Below, in pieces: positions 34,947 to 43,649 of a stretch of 64,000 bases of DNA. The DNA is from Palleronia caenipelagi (GTDB lineage Bacteria > Pseudomonadota > Alphaproteobacteria > Rhodobacterales > Rhodobacteraceae), in contig NZ_VFSV01000010.1 of the NCBI RefSeq assembly GCF_007004065.1, positions 62,001 through 126,000 of the forward strand, given 5' to 3'. How positions within the stretch are numbered: position 1 is the first letter of the stretch; every line of letters begins with the position of its first letter. A program made the position numbers and the translations under genes. The notes under the pieces are model-generated. The model searched no databases. It had not been told where the DNA came from and saw nothing but the letters and a program-made list of their open reading frames with translations.

Positions 34947-36503
34947 ATGGATATCTTCGACGACGAACCCGGCGCGCCCGGAGACAACGCCCATGAATAC
35001 ACCGTGTCGGAGATATCCGGCGCGGTGAAGCGCACGCTCGAAGGCAGTTTCGGCCGGGTGAAGGTGCGCGGCGAGGTGGGCCGGGTCTTTGTGGCGCGGT
35101 CTGGGCATCTTTATTTCGACATCAAGGACGACCGCAGCGTACTCGCCTCCGTCGCGTGGAAGGGGCAGGTGGCGCGCCTGACCCAGCCGCCCGAAGAGGG
35201 AATGGAGGTCGTGGCTTTTGGCAAGTTGACGACCTTTGGATCGCAGTCGAAATATCAGCTCAACGTCGACGATGTGCAGCCCGCCGGGGTCGGCGCGCTC
35301 ATGGCGATGTTGGAGAAGCGCAAGAAGCAGTTGGAGGCCGAGGGGCTGTTCGCGCCGGAGCGTAAACGCCCGCTGCCCTATCTGCCCGAGGTGATCGGCG
35401 TGGTGACGTCACCCTCGGGCGCCGTGATCCGCGATATTCTGCACCGGCTCCGGGACCGCTTCCCGCGCAAGGTGCTGGTCTGGCCCGTTGCGGTGCAGGG
35501 CCGCGATTGCGCGCCGCAGGTCGCAGCGGCGATCCGGGGCTTTAACGCGCTGGCACCCGGTGGTTCAATACCCCGGCCAGACCTGCTGATCGTTGCGCGC
35601 GGGGGCGGATCCATCGAGGATCTGTGGGGGTTCAACGAAGAAATCGTGGCTCGCGCGGCGGCTGAGAGCGAAATCCCCCTGATTTCTGCTGTCGGGCACG
35701 AAACGGATACGACGCTGATCGACTACGTCTCCGACCGCCGCGCGCCGACCCCCACGGCGGCGGCCGAACTGGCGGTGCCGGTCCGGCTGGAACTGATGGC
35801 GACGCTGGATGCGCAGAGCGCGCGGCTGTCGGGGGCGCTGGGGCGGTCAGTGGCGCAGCGGCGACAGCGATTGCAGGATCTGAGCCGCGTCTTGCCCAGC
35901 CCCGCGTCCCTGACCCAAAGCGCGCGGCAGCGCCTGGATGTGGTCGAAGCGCGATTCGATCAGGCTTTGCAAAGCGGGCTGATGGTGCGGCGGTCGCATC
36001 TGGCGCAGCTCTCCGCCGCCTTGCGTCCGGGGCTCTTGCGGGACCGACTGGCCCGGCGGCAAGACGCGGCTGCCGCGCTGAGCGATCGGCTGGCCCCGGC
36101 GCTGCGGCGCGGATTGCGTGACCGGCAGAAATCGTTCGATGCTGTCGCGCGGCGGCTCACCCCGCGGACCGTTACACGGAACGCTCAGCGCGGTGCGCAG
36201 GATCTGGCGCGGCTGTCGGAGCGGCTTGACCGGGTCATGGCCACGCGGCTGGAGCGCACACGGCAACGTCTCACTGCGCTGGAACGCCTGCACGGAACGC
36301 TGGGATATAAGGAAACGCTGGCCCGGGGCTATGCGGTGATCCGCAGCGGCGAGGCGGTTGTGACCTCGCGCGATCAGGCGGCGGGTTTTCCGACGCTGGA
36401 GGTCGAGTTCCACGATGGCACGCTGACCGTGGCCACTGGGGGCAAACCCGCGCGTAAGGCCAAGCCGAAGCCGTCAGAGCCGGATCAGGGTTCCCTGCTG
36501 TAG
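34947..36503 (+). CDS. xseA: Exodeoxyribonuclease VII large subunit
   Basis: This 518-residue XseA has an N-terminal OB fold (about residues 15-110, with VSEISGAVKRTLEGSFGRV). The catalytic domain carries GVVTSPSGAVIRDIL and RGGGSIEDLWGFNEE. A long Arg/Gln/Leu coiled-coil region (about 280-440) and a C-terminal extension follow. Together with XseB (not in the window) it degrades single-stranded DNA. The chain is somewhat longer than E. coli XseA (456). Confidence 0.95.
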   Translation: MDIFDDEPGAPGDNAHEYTVSEISGAVKRTLEGSFGRVKVRGEVGRVFVARSGHLYFDIKDDRSVLASVAWKGQVARLTQPPEEGMEVVAFGKLTTFGSQSKYQLNVDDVQPAGVGALMAMLEKRKKQLEAEGLFAPERKRPLPYLPEVIGVVTSPSGAVIRDILHRLRDRFPRKVLVWPVAVQGRDCAPQVAAAIRGFNALAPGGSIPRPDLLIVARGGGSIEDLWGFNEEIVARAAAESEIPLISAVGHETDTTLIDYVSDRRAPTPTAAAELAVPVRLELMATLDAQSARLSGALGRSVAQRRQRLQDLSRVLPSPASLTQSARQRLDVVEARFDQALQSGLMVRRSHLAQLSAALRPGLLRDRLARRQDAAAALSDRLAPALRRGLRDRQKSFDAVARRLTPRTVTRNAQRGAQDLARLSERLDRVMATRLERTRQRLTALERLHGTLGYKETLARGYAVIRSGEAVVTSRDQAAGFPTLEVEFHDGTLTVATGGKPARKAKPKPSEPDQGSLL

Positions 36504-36510
36504 GGGCGGG

Positions 36511-36915
36511 TCAGACCCCTACATCCGGACCGTAGCACAGCAGCTCCTCATCGGTGGAGCGGGTCTCGTAGAGAATGTCTGCGCCGAGGCGGTCGGCGAA
36601 CTCGGCACGGAGGCCGTTCGAGCCTTCGTAAAACCGCCAGCATTGGGGGTCGGGATTGCCTTCGTATTCAAAGCAGATCCGGTCTGCGGACTCGTACCAC
36701 ACACCTTGCTGACATTTGCCGTCGAGAAACGACCAGCGGACCCGCTGACCGGGGAGATATTCCTCCATACCGTAGGGCGCTCCGTCGGCGGAGAAGGTCA
36801 GGGTCTTGCCGCGGGTATAGGCATCAAACGCGTCGCCCGAGAGCGGTGTTTCCGCTGCTGCGATGTTCGCCAGCAGGAAGGTCAGACCCGTGAGAACCGT
36901 GCGGAATAAAGTCAT
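36511..36915 (-). CDS. Secreted protein of unknown function
   Basis: This 134-residue protein has a signal peptide (MTLFRTVLTGLTFLLANIAAA). The mature domain holds four Cys residues at motifs CQQGVWY, RICFEYEG, CWRFYEG and LLCYGPD, probably forming two disulfides. Many aromatic residues suggest a small beta-barrel, as in periplasmic lipocalin-like or lysozyme-inhibitor-like folds, but I cannot name it. The ATG at 36915 lies just past the alkB-like stop. A GTG 15 bases upstream is less likely. Confidence 0.7.
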   Translation of the reverse strand: MTLFRTVLTGLTFLLANIAAAETPLSGDAFDAYTRGKTLTFSADGAPYGMEEYLPGQRVRWSFLDGKCQQGVWYESADRICFEYEGNPDPQCWRFYEGSNGLRAEFADRLGADILYETRSTDEELLCYGPDVGV

Positions 36916-36916
36916 C

Positions 36917-37954
36917 TCAGGCCACCGCACCGGGCTGGTTCAGCTTGCGCACCCTGTGGTCCATCTTGCGCTTCCAGAGGGTCGGGGACATGGCAAGCGC
37001 GGCCATGATCGGCAGGGAATGGGGGAGTCGCGGTGCGTCCTGAGGCAGATCCAGCGCAGGGTAGGGACGCGCGGGGGTCGCGTGGTGGGCGGCATGGCGC
37101 GGGGCGTTCAGCATCATCGCACCCGAATACCAGTGCGGCGCATCCCAGCTATGGGCGGGGGAGACGGGCTCGTATTTGCCCGGCGCGCGCTCAGACCGTG
37201 TCAGGCCGTAATGCTGGACATAGTCGGACAGCATGAATTGCGCCTGCGTCGCCAGTGCCAGCCCGACGTACCAGATGAGGCCGAGAACTCCTACAAAGAT
37301 CAGCGCGAGGGCCATGCAGAACAGCGCGCCCCCCACATAGACCCGGTAAGGATCGTGTCGTTTCCAGTCATCGCCGTAGCGCTTTTGCAGCAGCGTACGC
37401 TCTGCGGCATGACCGGCGCGAAAGCTACCGATCCAGTGGCGCCGGACAAAGCGGTAATAGCTCTCGCCATAACGCGCCGTTGCCGGGTCGTTGGGAGTTG
37501 CGACCCATGTGTGGTGGACCTTGGTATGAGCAGAGGCGTGGTGGCCGTAGAGGGTCGAGATGAGCAGCGTCACCCCCAGCCGCCGCAGGGGACGGGCGGC
37601 ACGGTGGATCAGCTCGTGGGCGTTGGAATTGCCCACCTGCCCGATCCACATGGCCGCCGCATAGAACGTGGCCGCGCTGGCCAGCCCGCTGAGATGCCCA
37701 TTCGACAGGGCCATGACTGCAAAGGGGATCAGGATGAGCTGGGCCAGCCCGATCACCACCGAGAGCGCATCGCCCGCCGGGAACTCCGCGTCGGGGTCGG
37801 CGGTGGGCAAGACCCAATGGACAAGCCCGTCCAGCGTCATCACCAGCGCAGTCACCGACAGCATCGCGGCTAAGGCCCACCAGCCTCCATAGGACAGCCC
37901 GCCGAAAATCGGGATCAGCGGGAACAGCGAAGCAAAAGCAAAAACCGGGCTCAT
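36917..37954 (-). CDS. AlkB-type membrane di-iron alkane 1-monooxygenase
   Basis: This 345-residue membrane protein belongs to the alkane hydroxylase/fatty-acid desaturase superfamily. Histidine boxes are HELIHR (about residue 118), GHHASAHTKVHH (about 140), YVQHYGLTR (about 245) and RHAAHHA (about 285), which would bind the di-iron centre. About six hydrophobic segments surround them. The second AlkB box is usually EHxxGHH; here it reads HASAHTKVHH, so substrate range may differ. No rubredoxin or AlkS gene is adjacent. The downstream secreted protein gene begins two bases before this stop. Confidence 0.88.
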   Translation of the reverse strand: MSPVFAFASLFPLIPIFGGLSYGGWWALAAMLSVTALVMTLDGLVHWVLPTADPDAEFPAGDALSVVIGLAQLILIPFAVMALSNGHLSGLASAATFYAAAMWIGQVGNSNAHELIHRAARPLRRLGVTLLISTLYGHHASAHTKVHHTWVATPNDPATARYGESYYRFVRRHWIGSFRAGHAAERTLLQKRYGDDWKRHDPYRVYVGGALFCMALALIFVGVLGLIWYVGLALATQAQFMLSDYVQHYGLTRSERAPGKYEPVSPAHSWDAPHWYSGAMMLNAPRHAAHHATPARPYPALDLPQDAPRLPHSLPIMAALAMSPTLWKRKMDHRVRKLNQPGAVA

Positions 37955-38061
37955 GGGGACCTTGTACTCCGGGGTGGACCAGCGCTCAATGTAGCGATGC
38001 GTGATGGCTTTTACAGCGCGACGTTTCGGCCTAGATATCGAGGGCAGGAAGTGGAGACAGA

Positions 38062-39162
38062 ATGTCCTTTTTCAACAAGCTGAAAACCCGGCTCTTCAAT
38101 TCGTCCTCAAAACTGGATGAGGGTCTCGACGCGATTATGGAGGATGGAGGAGAGGTCTCCGCCCCCGAAGCCGCTCCTGCCGCTGTGCCCGAGCCCGCCG
38201 CGACCGCACCCCAAGCCCCCGCGGCTCCGGCGCCTGTCGCCTCGGAGCCGCAAGCGGCACCCGAAGAAACACAGCGCTCGGGCGTTTTGGGGCGGCTCTT
38301 TACCAAGGGCGGCGAGGCAGAAGAACTGCGCCGCCCTCTGGACGACGACATGTTGCAGGACCTCGAAGACCTGCTGATCTCCGCCGATATGGGCGTCGAG
38401 ACGGCGGCGCGGGTGACCGCGAACCTCGCCGAGGGGCGGTTCGGCAAGCGGGTGTCGAGCCGTGAGATCAAGCAGCTCCTCGCCGCCGAAATTTCGCGGA
38501 TCATGGACCCCGTCGCCCGGCCCCTGCCGCTTTATGCGAAAAAGCCGCAGGTTGTGCTTGTGGTGGGCGTGAATGGCGCGGGCAAGACGACGACCATCGG
38601 CAAGCTCGCCAGCCAGTTCAACGCGGCGGGCAAGAAGGTGGTGATCGCCGCCTGCGACACCTTCCGCGCGGCGGCGGTGGAGCAGTTGCAGGTCTGGGGC
38701 GACCGTGCCGGTGTGCCGGTGCTGACTGCGCCGCAAGGGAGCGATCCGGCGAGCCTCGCTTTTGATGCTCAAAAGCGGGCCGAGGAGGAGGGCGCGGATC
38801 TGTTGATGATCGACACGGCGGGGCGGCTCCAGAACCGGGCCGACCTCATGGAAGAGCTGGCCAAGATCGTCCGGGTGATCCGCAAGCGCGACGAAACCGC
38901 GCCGCACAACACGATCCTCGTGCTTGATGCGACCACAGGCCAGAACGCGGTCAATCAGGTGGAGATCTTCCAGAAGCTCGCGGATGTGTCTGGCCTTGTC
39001 ATGACAAAGCTCGATGGGACGGCCCGGGGCGGGGTGCTGGTGGCTTTGGCCGATCAGTTCGGCCTGCCGATCCACGCCATCGGGGTGGGCGAGCAGATTG
39101 ATGATCTGGCGCCGTTTGATCCCGAGGAATTCGCCGCCGCGCTGACGGGGCTTGAGCCGTGA
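38062..39162 (+). CDS. ftsY: Signal recognition particle receptor FtsY
   Basis: This 366-residue SRP receptor GTPase has an acidic/Ala-Pro-rich N-terminal A domain (about residues 1-85), which in this group is short. The N domain follows (about 90-150) and then the G domain with G1 GVNGAGKTTTIGKLA, the DTFRAAAVEQLQVW insertion, DTAGR and TKLDGTARGG. It guides co-translational targeting of membrane proteins. The following GNAT gene overlaps its stop by four bases. Confidence 0.96.
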   Translation: MSFFNKLKTRLFNSSSKLDEGLDAIMEDGGEVSAPEAAPAAVPEPAATAPQAPAAPAPVASEPQAAPEETQRSGVLGRLFTKGGEAEELRRPLDDDMLQDLEDLLISADMGVETAARVTANLAEGRFGKRVSSREIKQLLAAEISRIMDPVARPLPLYAKKPQVVLVVGVNGAGKTTTIGKLASQFNAAGKKVVIAACDTFRAAAVEQLQVWGDRAGVPVLTAPQGSDPASLAFDAQKRAEEEGADLLMIDTAGRLQNRADLMEELAKIVRVIRKRDETAPHNTILVLDATTGQNAVNQVEIFQKLADVSGLVMTKLDGTARGGVLVALADQFGLPIHAIGVGEQIDDLAPFDPEEFAAALTGLEP

Positions 39163-39572
39163 AGGGCGATGCATCCGCCCTGAAGTGGAGCGAGGGCGAT
39201 GTGCCGATCGTCGGCGAGTATCTGGAGCTACGGAATATTGCCGGGATGGGCAAGCGGTCCCCTCAGGCCGCCGCCAAAGGGTTGGAGCATACGCTCCATG
39301 TCGTCACGGTTCGCGATGGTGCGCGCCTCGTGGGGATGGGGCGCGTGGTCGGGGATGGCGGCACGGCGGTGACGATCACCGATATCGCCGTCGATCCGGG
39401 CTGGCGTCGGTTGGGGATTGCGACCGGGATCCTGAACCGCATCACCGATTGGTGCCGGGCTGAGCTGCCGCGCACCTGTTTTGTGTCGCTGATCGCGGAT
39501 CCGGGCGCCTTTGCGCTCTATCACAAAGCCGGGTTCGAAATGCGGACCGGGATGGCGATGAAACTGGAATGA
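39159..39572 (+). CDS. GNAT-family N-acetyltransferase
   Basis: This 137-residue GNAT protein has the acetyl-CoA-binding motif A DIAVDPGWRRLGIATGIL (about residues 74-91) and the C-terminal FALYHKAGFEMR block. GTG start at 39159 overlaps the ftsY TGA, indicating coupled translation. The substrate cannot be inferred; pairing with ftsY is positional only. Confidence 0.85.
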   Translation: MKGDASALKWSEGDVPIVGEYLELRNIAGMGKRSPQAAAKGLEHTLHVVTVRDGARLVGMGRVVGDGGTAVTITDIAVDPGWRRLGIATGILNRITDWCRAELPRTCFVSLIADPGAFALYHKAGFEMRTGMAMKLE

Positions 39573-39606
39573 CACGCGCGCGGGCCGGTCTCCGGCGGTC
39601 CTGTTC

Positions 39607-40512
39607 ATGAGCGGTTTCATCATCTCCCTCGAAGGGACCGTCGCAGGCCAGCATCTGGCGCTTGCCTTGGCGCTCACCGCCGCGCTGCTGCATGCCGTCT
39701 TCGGTGCCCTGCAAAAGGGGCGGCATGACCCGTGGGTCAGCCGCTTTGCCATGGATCTGAGCTACGGCTTGATGGCGCTGCCCTTTGCGCTCTGGGTGGT
39801 GCCCTGGCCTGAGCCCTTCATGTGGCCAATCTTTGCAGGCATGTTCGCGGTTCATGTGAGCTATAAGCTGTTTCAGGCCCTGACCTACACCAAGGGCGCC
39901 TATATCGTGGTTTATCCGGTGGTGCGCGGCACCGGATCGCTCTTTGCCGTGCTGGGTGCGTGGCTGGTGTTCCACGAGCAGTTCACCGGGACCCAATGGC
40001 TGGGGGTCGCAGTGTTACTGGCGGGGATCTTTGGGTTCGCGCTCTACAATCTGCGTTTCCACGACTTCCAGCGGGAGACGCTGGTCCACGCGCTCTTGCT
40101 GGCGGTGGCGACAGGTCTCTTTGTCGCGCTCTACACGACCTATGACGCCTACGGCATCCGGGCGACGGCGGACCCGTTCACCTTCCTCGCGTGGTTCTTT
40201 GCCATTGACGGGCTGGGCTTTGCGGCGCTGATGGCGATTTTTGCCCGGGACCGGCTCCGGTCCGTGACTGACTGGCCGGTTCTGGCCGGGCGCGGTTTGA
40301 TCGGCGGGCTGGTGGCCTTCGGGTCCTTCGGCTCGATCATGCTGGCCACCCGCCTCGACAAGGTCGGTGAGGCCGCGATCCTGCGCGAGACCTCCACCGT
40401 CTTTGCCGCGCTGATCGGCTGGATCATGCTGGGCGAGAGGGTGGGGCCGCGAAGGCTGGCGCTCATGGCGCTGATTGCGTTAGGAGCGGTCATCGTGGAA
40501 CTGGGCGGGTAG
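39607..40512 (+). CDS. EamA/DMT-superfamily transporter
   Basis: This 301-residue protein has about ten membrane helices, arranged as two EamA halves. The second half carries GEAAILRETSTVFAALIGWI and the closing LGERVGPRRL. DMT members export small metabolites. The substrate is unknown. It precedes yciB by five bases, so both are probably one transcript. Confidence 0.85.
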   Translation: MSGFIISLEGTVAGQHLALALALTAALLHAVFGALQKGRHDPWVSRFAMDLSYGLMALPFALWVVPWPEPFMWPIFAGMFAVHVSYKLFQALTYTKGAYIVVYPVVRGTGSLFAVLGAWLVFHEQFTGTQWLGVAVLLAGIFGFALYNLRFHDFQRETLVHALLLAVATGLFVALYTTYDAYGIRATADPFTFLAWFFAIDGLGFAALMAIFARDRLRSVTDWPVLAGRGLIGGLVAFGSFGSIMLATRLDKVGEAAILRETSTVFAALIGWIMLGERVGPRRLALMALIALGAVIVELGG

Positions 40513-40517
40513 TCGAG

Positions 40518-41105
40518 ATGAGCAAATCAACCCTGAAGACCGTGCTGGAGCTGGGGCCGATTCTGGCGTTCTTCGTGGCCTATGTGCTGCTGAAAGACCG
40601 GACATTCGAAATCGCCGGGACCAGCTACACGGGCTTCGTCGTGGTCACGGCGGCGTTTATCCCGCTGCTGATTGTATCCACGCTTCTGTCGTGGAAACTG
40701 ACCGGAGAGCTCAGCCGGATGCAGGTCGTCACCATAGTGCTGGTCGTGGTCTTTGGCGGGCTGACGGTCTGGCTGAATGACGAGCGGTTCTTCAAGATGA
40801 AGCCCACGCTCATCTATCTGATCTTTGGCACGCTTTTGCTGGTGGGGCTGTTGCGCGGGCAGAGTTATCTGCGCGCGGTCATGTCCGGGGTTATGCCGCT
40901 CGATCAAGAGGGCTGGATGAAGCTCACCCGGCGGATGTGCGCGTTCTTCTTTGGCCTCGCGGCGCTGAACGAGATCATCTGGCGCACCATGTCCACGGAT
41001 GCCTGGGTGAATTTCAAGACCTTTGGCCTGACCGCTGCGATCTTTCTGTTTTTCATCGCGCAGGGCCGGCTCTTTCGGGAGCACGCCACCGACGAGGCGG
41101 AGTGA
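40518..41105 (+). CDS. yciB: YciB-family inner-membrane septation protein
   Basis: This 195-residue membrane protein has five hydrophobic segments. It begins KTVLELGPILAFFVAYVLLK and has the family stretch FGGLTVWLNDERFFKMKPT (about residues 75-95), followed by RMCAFFFGLAALNEIIWR. These identify YciB/IspZ, which affects envelope synthesis and cell shape. It ends the DMT-yciB unit; the SAM-II element follows 55 bases later. Confidence 0.92.
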   Translation: MSKSTLKTVLELGPILAFFVAYVLLKDRTFEIAGTSYTGFVVVTAAFIPLLIVSTLLSWKLTGELSRMQVVTIVLVVVFGGLTVWLNDERFFKMKPTLIYLIFGTLLLVGLLRGQSYLRAVMSGVMPLDQEGWMKLTRRMCAFFFGLAALNEIIWRTMSTDAWVNFKTFGLTAAIFLFFIAQGRLFREHATDEAE

Positions 41106-41126
41106 CCGGCACGGCCCCGCGACATC

Positions 41127-41155
41127 TTGACGGAATCGGGGGCCGGGTCTAACGA
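41127..41155 (+). promoter_or_regulatory. Candidate housekeeping sigma promoter of metZ
   Basis: TTGACG (41127-41132), a 17-base spacer and TAACGA (41150-41155) fit the sigma-70 pattern. The predicted transcription start, about seven bases on, falls at the first base of the SAM-II aptamer. Confidence 0.6.
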
Positions 41156-41160
41156 CTGGG

Positions 41161-41218
41161 ACGTGGCGATTTGTTCACCGGATTGCGGGCCACGTAAAAA
41201 AATTCCGCTAAAGAGGTC
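41161..41218 (+). ncRNA. SAM-II riboswitch upstream of metZ
   Basis: The stretch shows the SAM-II pattern. P1 arms CGTGGC (41162-41167) and GCCACG (41189-41194) enclose a loop containing GATTTG, ACCGG and TTGC. An A-rich linker (TAAAAAAATT) and the conserved pseudoknot strand GCTAAAGAGG (41207-41216) follow. SAM-II elements in Alphaproteobacteria bind S-adenosylmethionine and repress methionine genes, usually by hiding the ribosome site. The metZ start is about 55 bases further on. Confidence 0.88.
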
Positions 41219-41272
41219 GGTCGCCAGCGATCCGATTCTTGACGGTGGGTCGGACGGCGAAGGGTTGGATCC

Positions 41273-42454
41273 ATGACAGACGACAAAAAACTCCGCACCA
41301 AGCTTGTGCATGGAGGCACGCGGCGCTCGCAGTATAACGAGGTGAGCGAAGCGATTTTTCTCACGCAGGGCTTTGTTTACGAGACCGCCGAGCAGGCCGA
41401 AGCGCGCTTCGAGCAGCTGGGCGAGGACGAGTTCATCTACGCCCGCTACGGCAACCCCACCGTCCGCATGTTTGAAGACCGCATGGCAATGATCGAGGGC
41501 ACCGAGGATTGCTTTGCCACGGCCAGTGGCATGGCGGCGGTCAACGCGGCGCTCATGTCTCTCCTGCGCGCGGGGGATCATGTGGTGTCGTCGCGCGCGC
41601 TATTTGGCTCCTGCCTCTATATCCTTGAGGACGTACTGACCCGGTTCGGGGTCGAGGTGAGCTTTGTCGACGGCACTGATCTGGAGGCTTGGCGCGCCGC
41701 GATCCGCCCTGACACAAAGGTGCTGTTCATGGAGACGATTTCCAACCCGACGCTGGAGGTGATCGACCTGAAATCCGTGGCGGATCTCGGCCACACGGTC
41801 GGTGCGACGGTTGTGGTGGATAATGTCTTTGCCACCCCGGTCTTCTCGCGCGCGGTCGAGATGGGCGCCGATGTCATCGTCTATTCCACGACGAAACATG
41901 TGGACGGGCAAGGCCGGGCGCTGGGCGGCGCGGTCTGTGGCACCCGCGACTATATCCGCAAGACGCTTGAGCCGTACCTTAAGCATACCGGCGCGGCCAT
42001 GTCGCCCTTCACGGCGTGGATTATGCTAAAGGGTCTGGAAACCCTCGACCTGCGCGTACGTGCTCAGGCCGAAGGTGCGCGGATCCTCGCCGAAGCGCTG
42101 GATGGGCACCCCAAGTTGAGCCGTGTGATCCATCCCGGTCTGCCAGCCCATCCCCAGCACGCGCTGGCCCGTGATCAGATGACCGGCTTCGGAACTATGC
42201 TGTCGCTGGAGATCAGCGGTGGAAAGGACGCGGCGTTCCGGGCCTTGAATGCGTTGGAAATATTTACCATTTCCAACAACCTAGGCGATGCAAAGTCGAT
42301 CGTGACCCATCCGGCGACCACGACCCACCAGCGTTTGCCCGTAGACGTGCGCGCTGAATTGGGGATCACGCCGGGCCTTCTTAGGCTTAGCATTGGGCTC
42401 GAAGATCCGCAGGACTTGCTGGCGGATCTGACCCGGGCGCTCGACGCAGCGTGA
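41273..42454 (+). CDS. metZ: O-succinylhomoserine sulfhydrylase
   Basis: This 393-residue PLP enzyme of the Cys/Met metabolism family makes homocysteine directly from O-succinylhomoserine and sulfide. The N-terminus KLVHGGTRRSQYNEVSEAIF is typical of MetZ. The PLP lysine is in VYSTTKHVDGQGR (about residue 208) and YGNPTVRMFEDRMA precedes it. The SAM-II riboswitch upstream supports a methionine-biosynthetic role. Confidence 0.93.
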   Translation: MTDDKKLRTKLVHGGTRRSQYNEVSEAIFLTQGFVYETAEQAEARFEQLGEDEFIYARYGNPTVRMFEDRMAMIEGTEDCFATASGMAAVNAALMSLLRAGDHVVSSRALFGSCLYILEDVLTRFGVEVSFVDGTDLEAWRAAIRPDTKVLFMETISNPTLEVIDLKSVADLGHTVGATVVVDNVFATPVFSRAVEMGADVIVYSTTKHVDGQGRALGGAVCGTRDYIRKTLEPYLKHTGAAMSPFTAWIMLKGLETLDLRVRAQAEGARILAEALDGHPKLSRVIHPGLPAHPQHALARDQMTGFGTMLSLEISGGKDAAFRALNALEIFTISNNLGDAKSIVTHPATTTHQRLPVDVRAELGITPGLLRLSIGLEDPQDLLADLTRALDAA

Positions 42455-42546
42455 CACCGGGTGCGAAGTGTCGCAGCTGTGGAAAAGCGGCTGCGATTAC
42501 CCTAGATTAAGATTTGTTCTAGGAGAGGCCTCCAGGAGAGCCCAAG

Positions 42547-43644
42547 ATGAATGTGCACCCGAAAGACATCGCGCCGTCCCTGACCCGCGAGGACGCCGAC
42601 GAGATGCTTACCGCCCTGAAAGCCTGGGCAAAGACCGCGTCACGCGAAGAGGTGCTGGACCTTGAGCCAGCGCTCCTGCCTCTCGTTGACGGGGGTGTGC
42701 AGGACTATCCGGCGCTGCGTCGGGCCTATCCCGAAGAATTCGAGGTGGATGACGCCTACAAGGCCAATATGCCCGATCTTCAGAACGGCCCGTCGAGCCT
42801 CATTCGCGGGGCGAAGCGTGAGATCCAGCATGTGGGGATCTCCAATTTCCGGCTGCCGATCCGCTATCACACACGCAACAGCGGTGACCTGACGCTCGAG
42901 ACTTCGGTCACGGGCTCGGTCAGCCTCGACGCGGGCAAGAAGGGCATCAACATGTCCCGCATCATGCGCACCTTCTACGAGCGCGCCGGCGATACGTTCA
43001 GTTTCGAGGTCATGGAGCGCACGCTCGACGCCTACAAAGAGAACCTCGACAGCTTTGACGCGCGTCTGTCCATGCGGTTTTCCTTCCCGATGATGATGAA
43101 GAGCCTGCGCTCTGGTCTGTCCGGTTATCAGTATTATGACTTCGCCCTCGAAGTGATCGACCGCGATGGTCAGCGGATGAAGGTCGTTCATCTTGACTAC
43201 GTTTATTCATCGACCTGCCCCTGTTCGCTGGAGCTGAGCGAGCACGCCCGCATGGCACGCGGCCAGCTTGCAACACCCCACTCTCAGCGCTCCGTGGCGC
43301 GGATCTCGGTTGTGGTCGAGCCGGGTGATCCGCTTTGGTTTGAAGATCTCATCGATCTGTGTCGCCGGGCCGTGGTCACCGAAACGCAGGCGATGGTAAA
43401 GCGCGAAGATGAACAGGCCTTCGCTGAATTGAACGCCGCCAATCCGATCTTTGTCGAGGATGCGGCGCGGCTATTTGCGGAGCAGTTCCAGGCCGATCAG
43501 CGTGTCGGCGATTTCCGCGTCGTGGCCAGCCATCAGGAAAGCCTGCACAGCCATGATGCCATCAGTATTCTCACCGAAGGCCCCACCTTTGCGTCGGACA
43601 GCGTCGACCCTCATCTTTTCCCGACGCTGATCCATGTGGGGTGA
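42547..43644 (+). CDS. folE2: GTP cyclohydrolase FolE2 (type IB)
   Basis: This 365-residue FolE2 (DUF198) enzyme makes 7,8-dihydroneopterin triphosphate from GTP for folate. The catalytic Cys lies in SSTCPCSLELSEH (about residue 224), and MSRIMRTFYER and GDFRVVASHQESLHSHDA are typical. FolE2 can work with manganese instead of zinc. The leader has a small hairpin CCTAGA/TCTAGG (42501-42523) just before the AGGAGAG ribosome site. I see no clear Zur box. The next gene overlaps or abuts its stop. Confidence 0.93.
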   Translation: MNVHPKDIAPSLTREDADEMLTALKAWAKTASREEVLDLEPALLPLVDGGVQDYPALRRAYPEEFEVDDAYKANMPDLQNGPSSLIRGAKREIQHVGISNFRLPIRYHTRNSGDLTLETSVTGSVSLDAGKKGINMSRIMRTFYERAGDTFSFEVMERTLDAYKENLDSFDARLSMRFSFPMMMKSLRSGLSGYQYYDFALEVIDRDGQRMKVVHLDYVYSSTCPCSLELSEHARMARGQLATPHSQRSVARISVVVEPGDPLWFEDLIDLCRRAVVTETQAMVKREDEQAFAELNAANPIFVEDAARLFAEQFQADQRVGDFRVVASHQESLHSHDAISILTEGPTFASDSVDPHLFPTLIHVG

Positions 43645-43649
43645 GCGTC

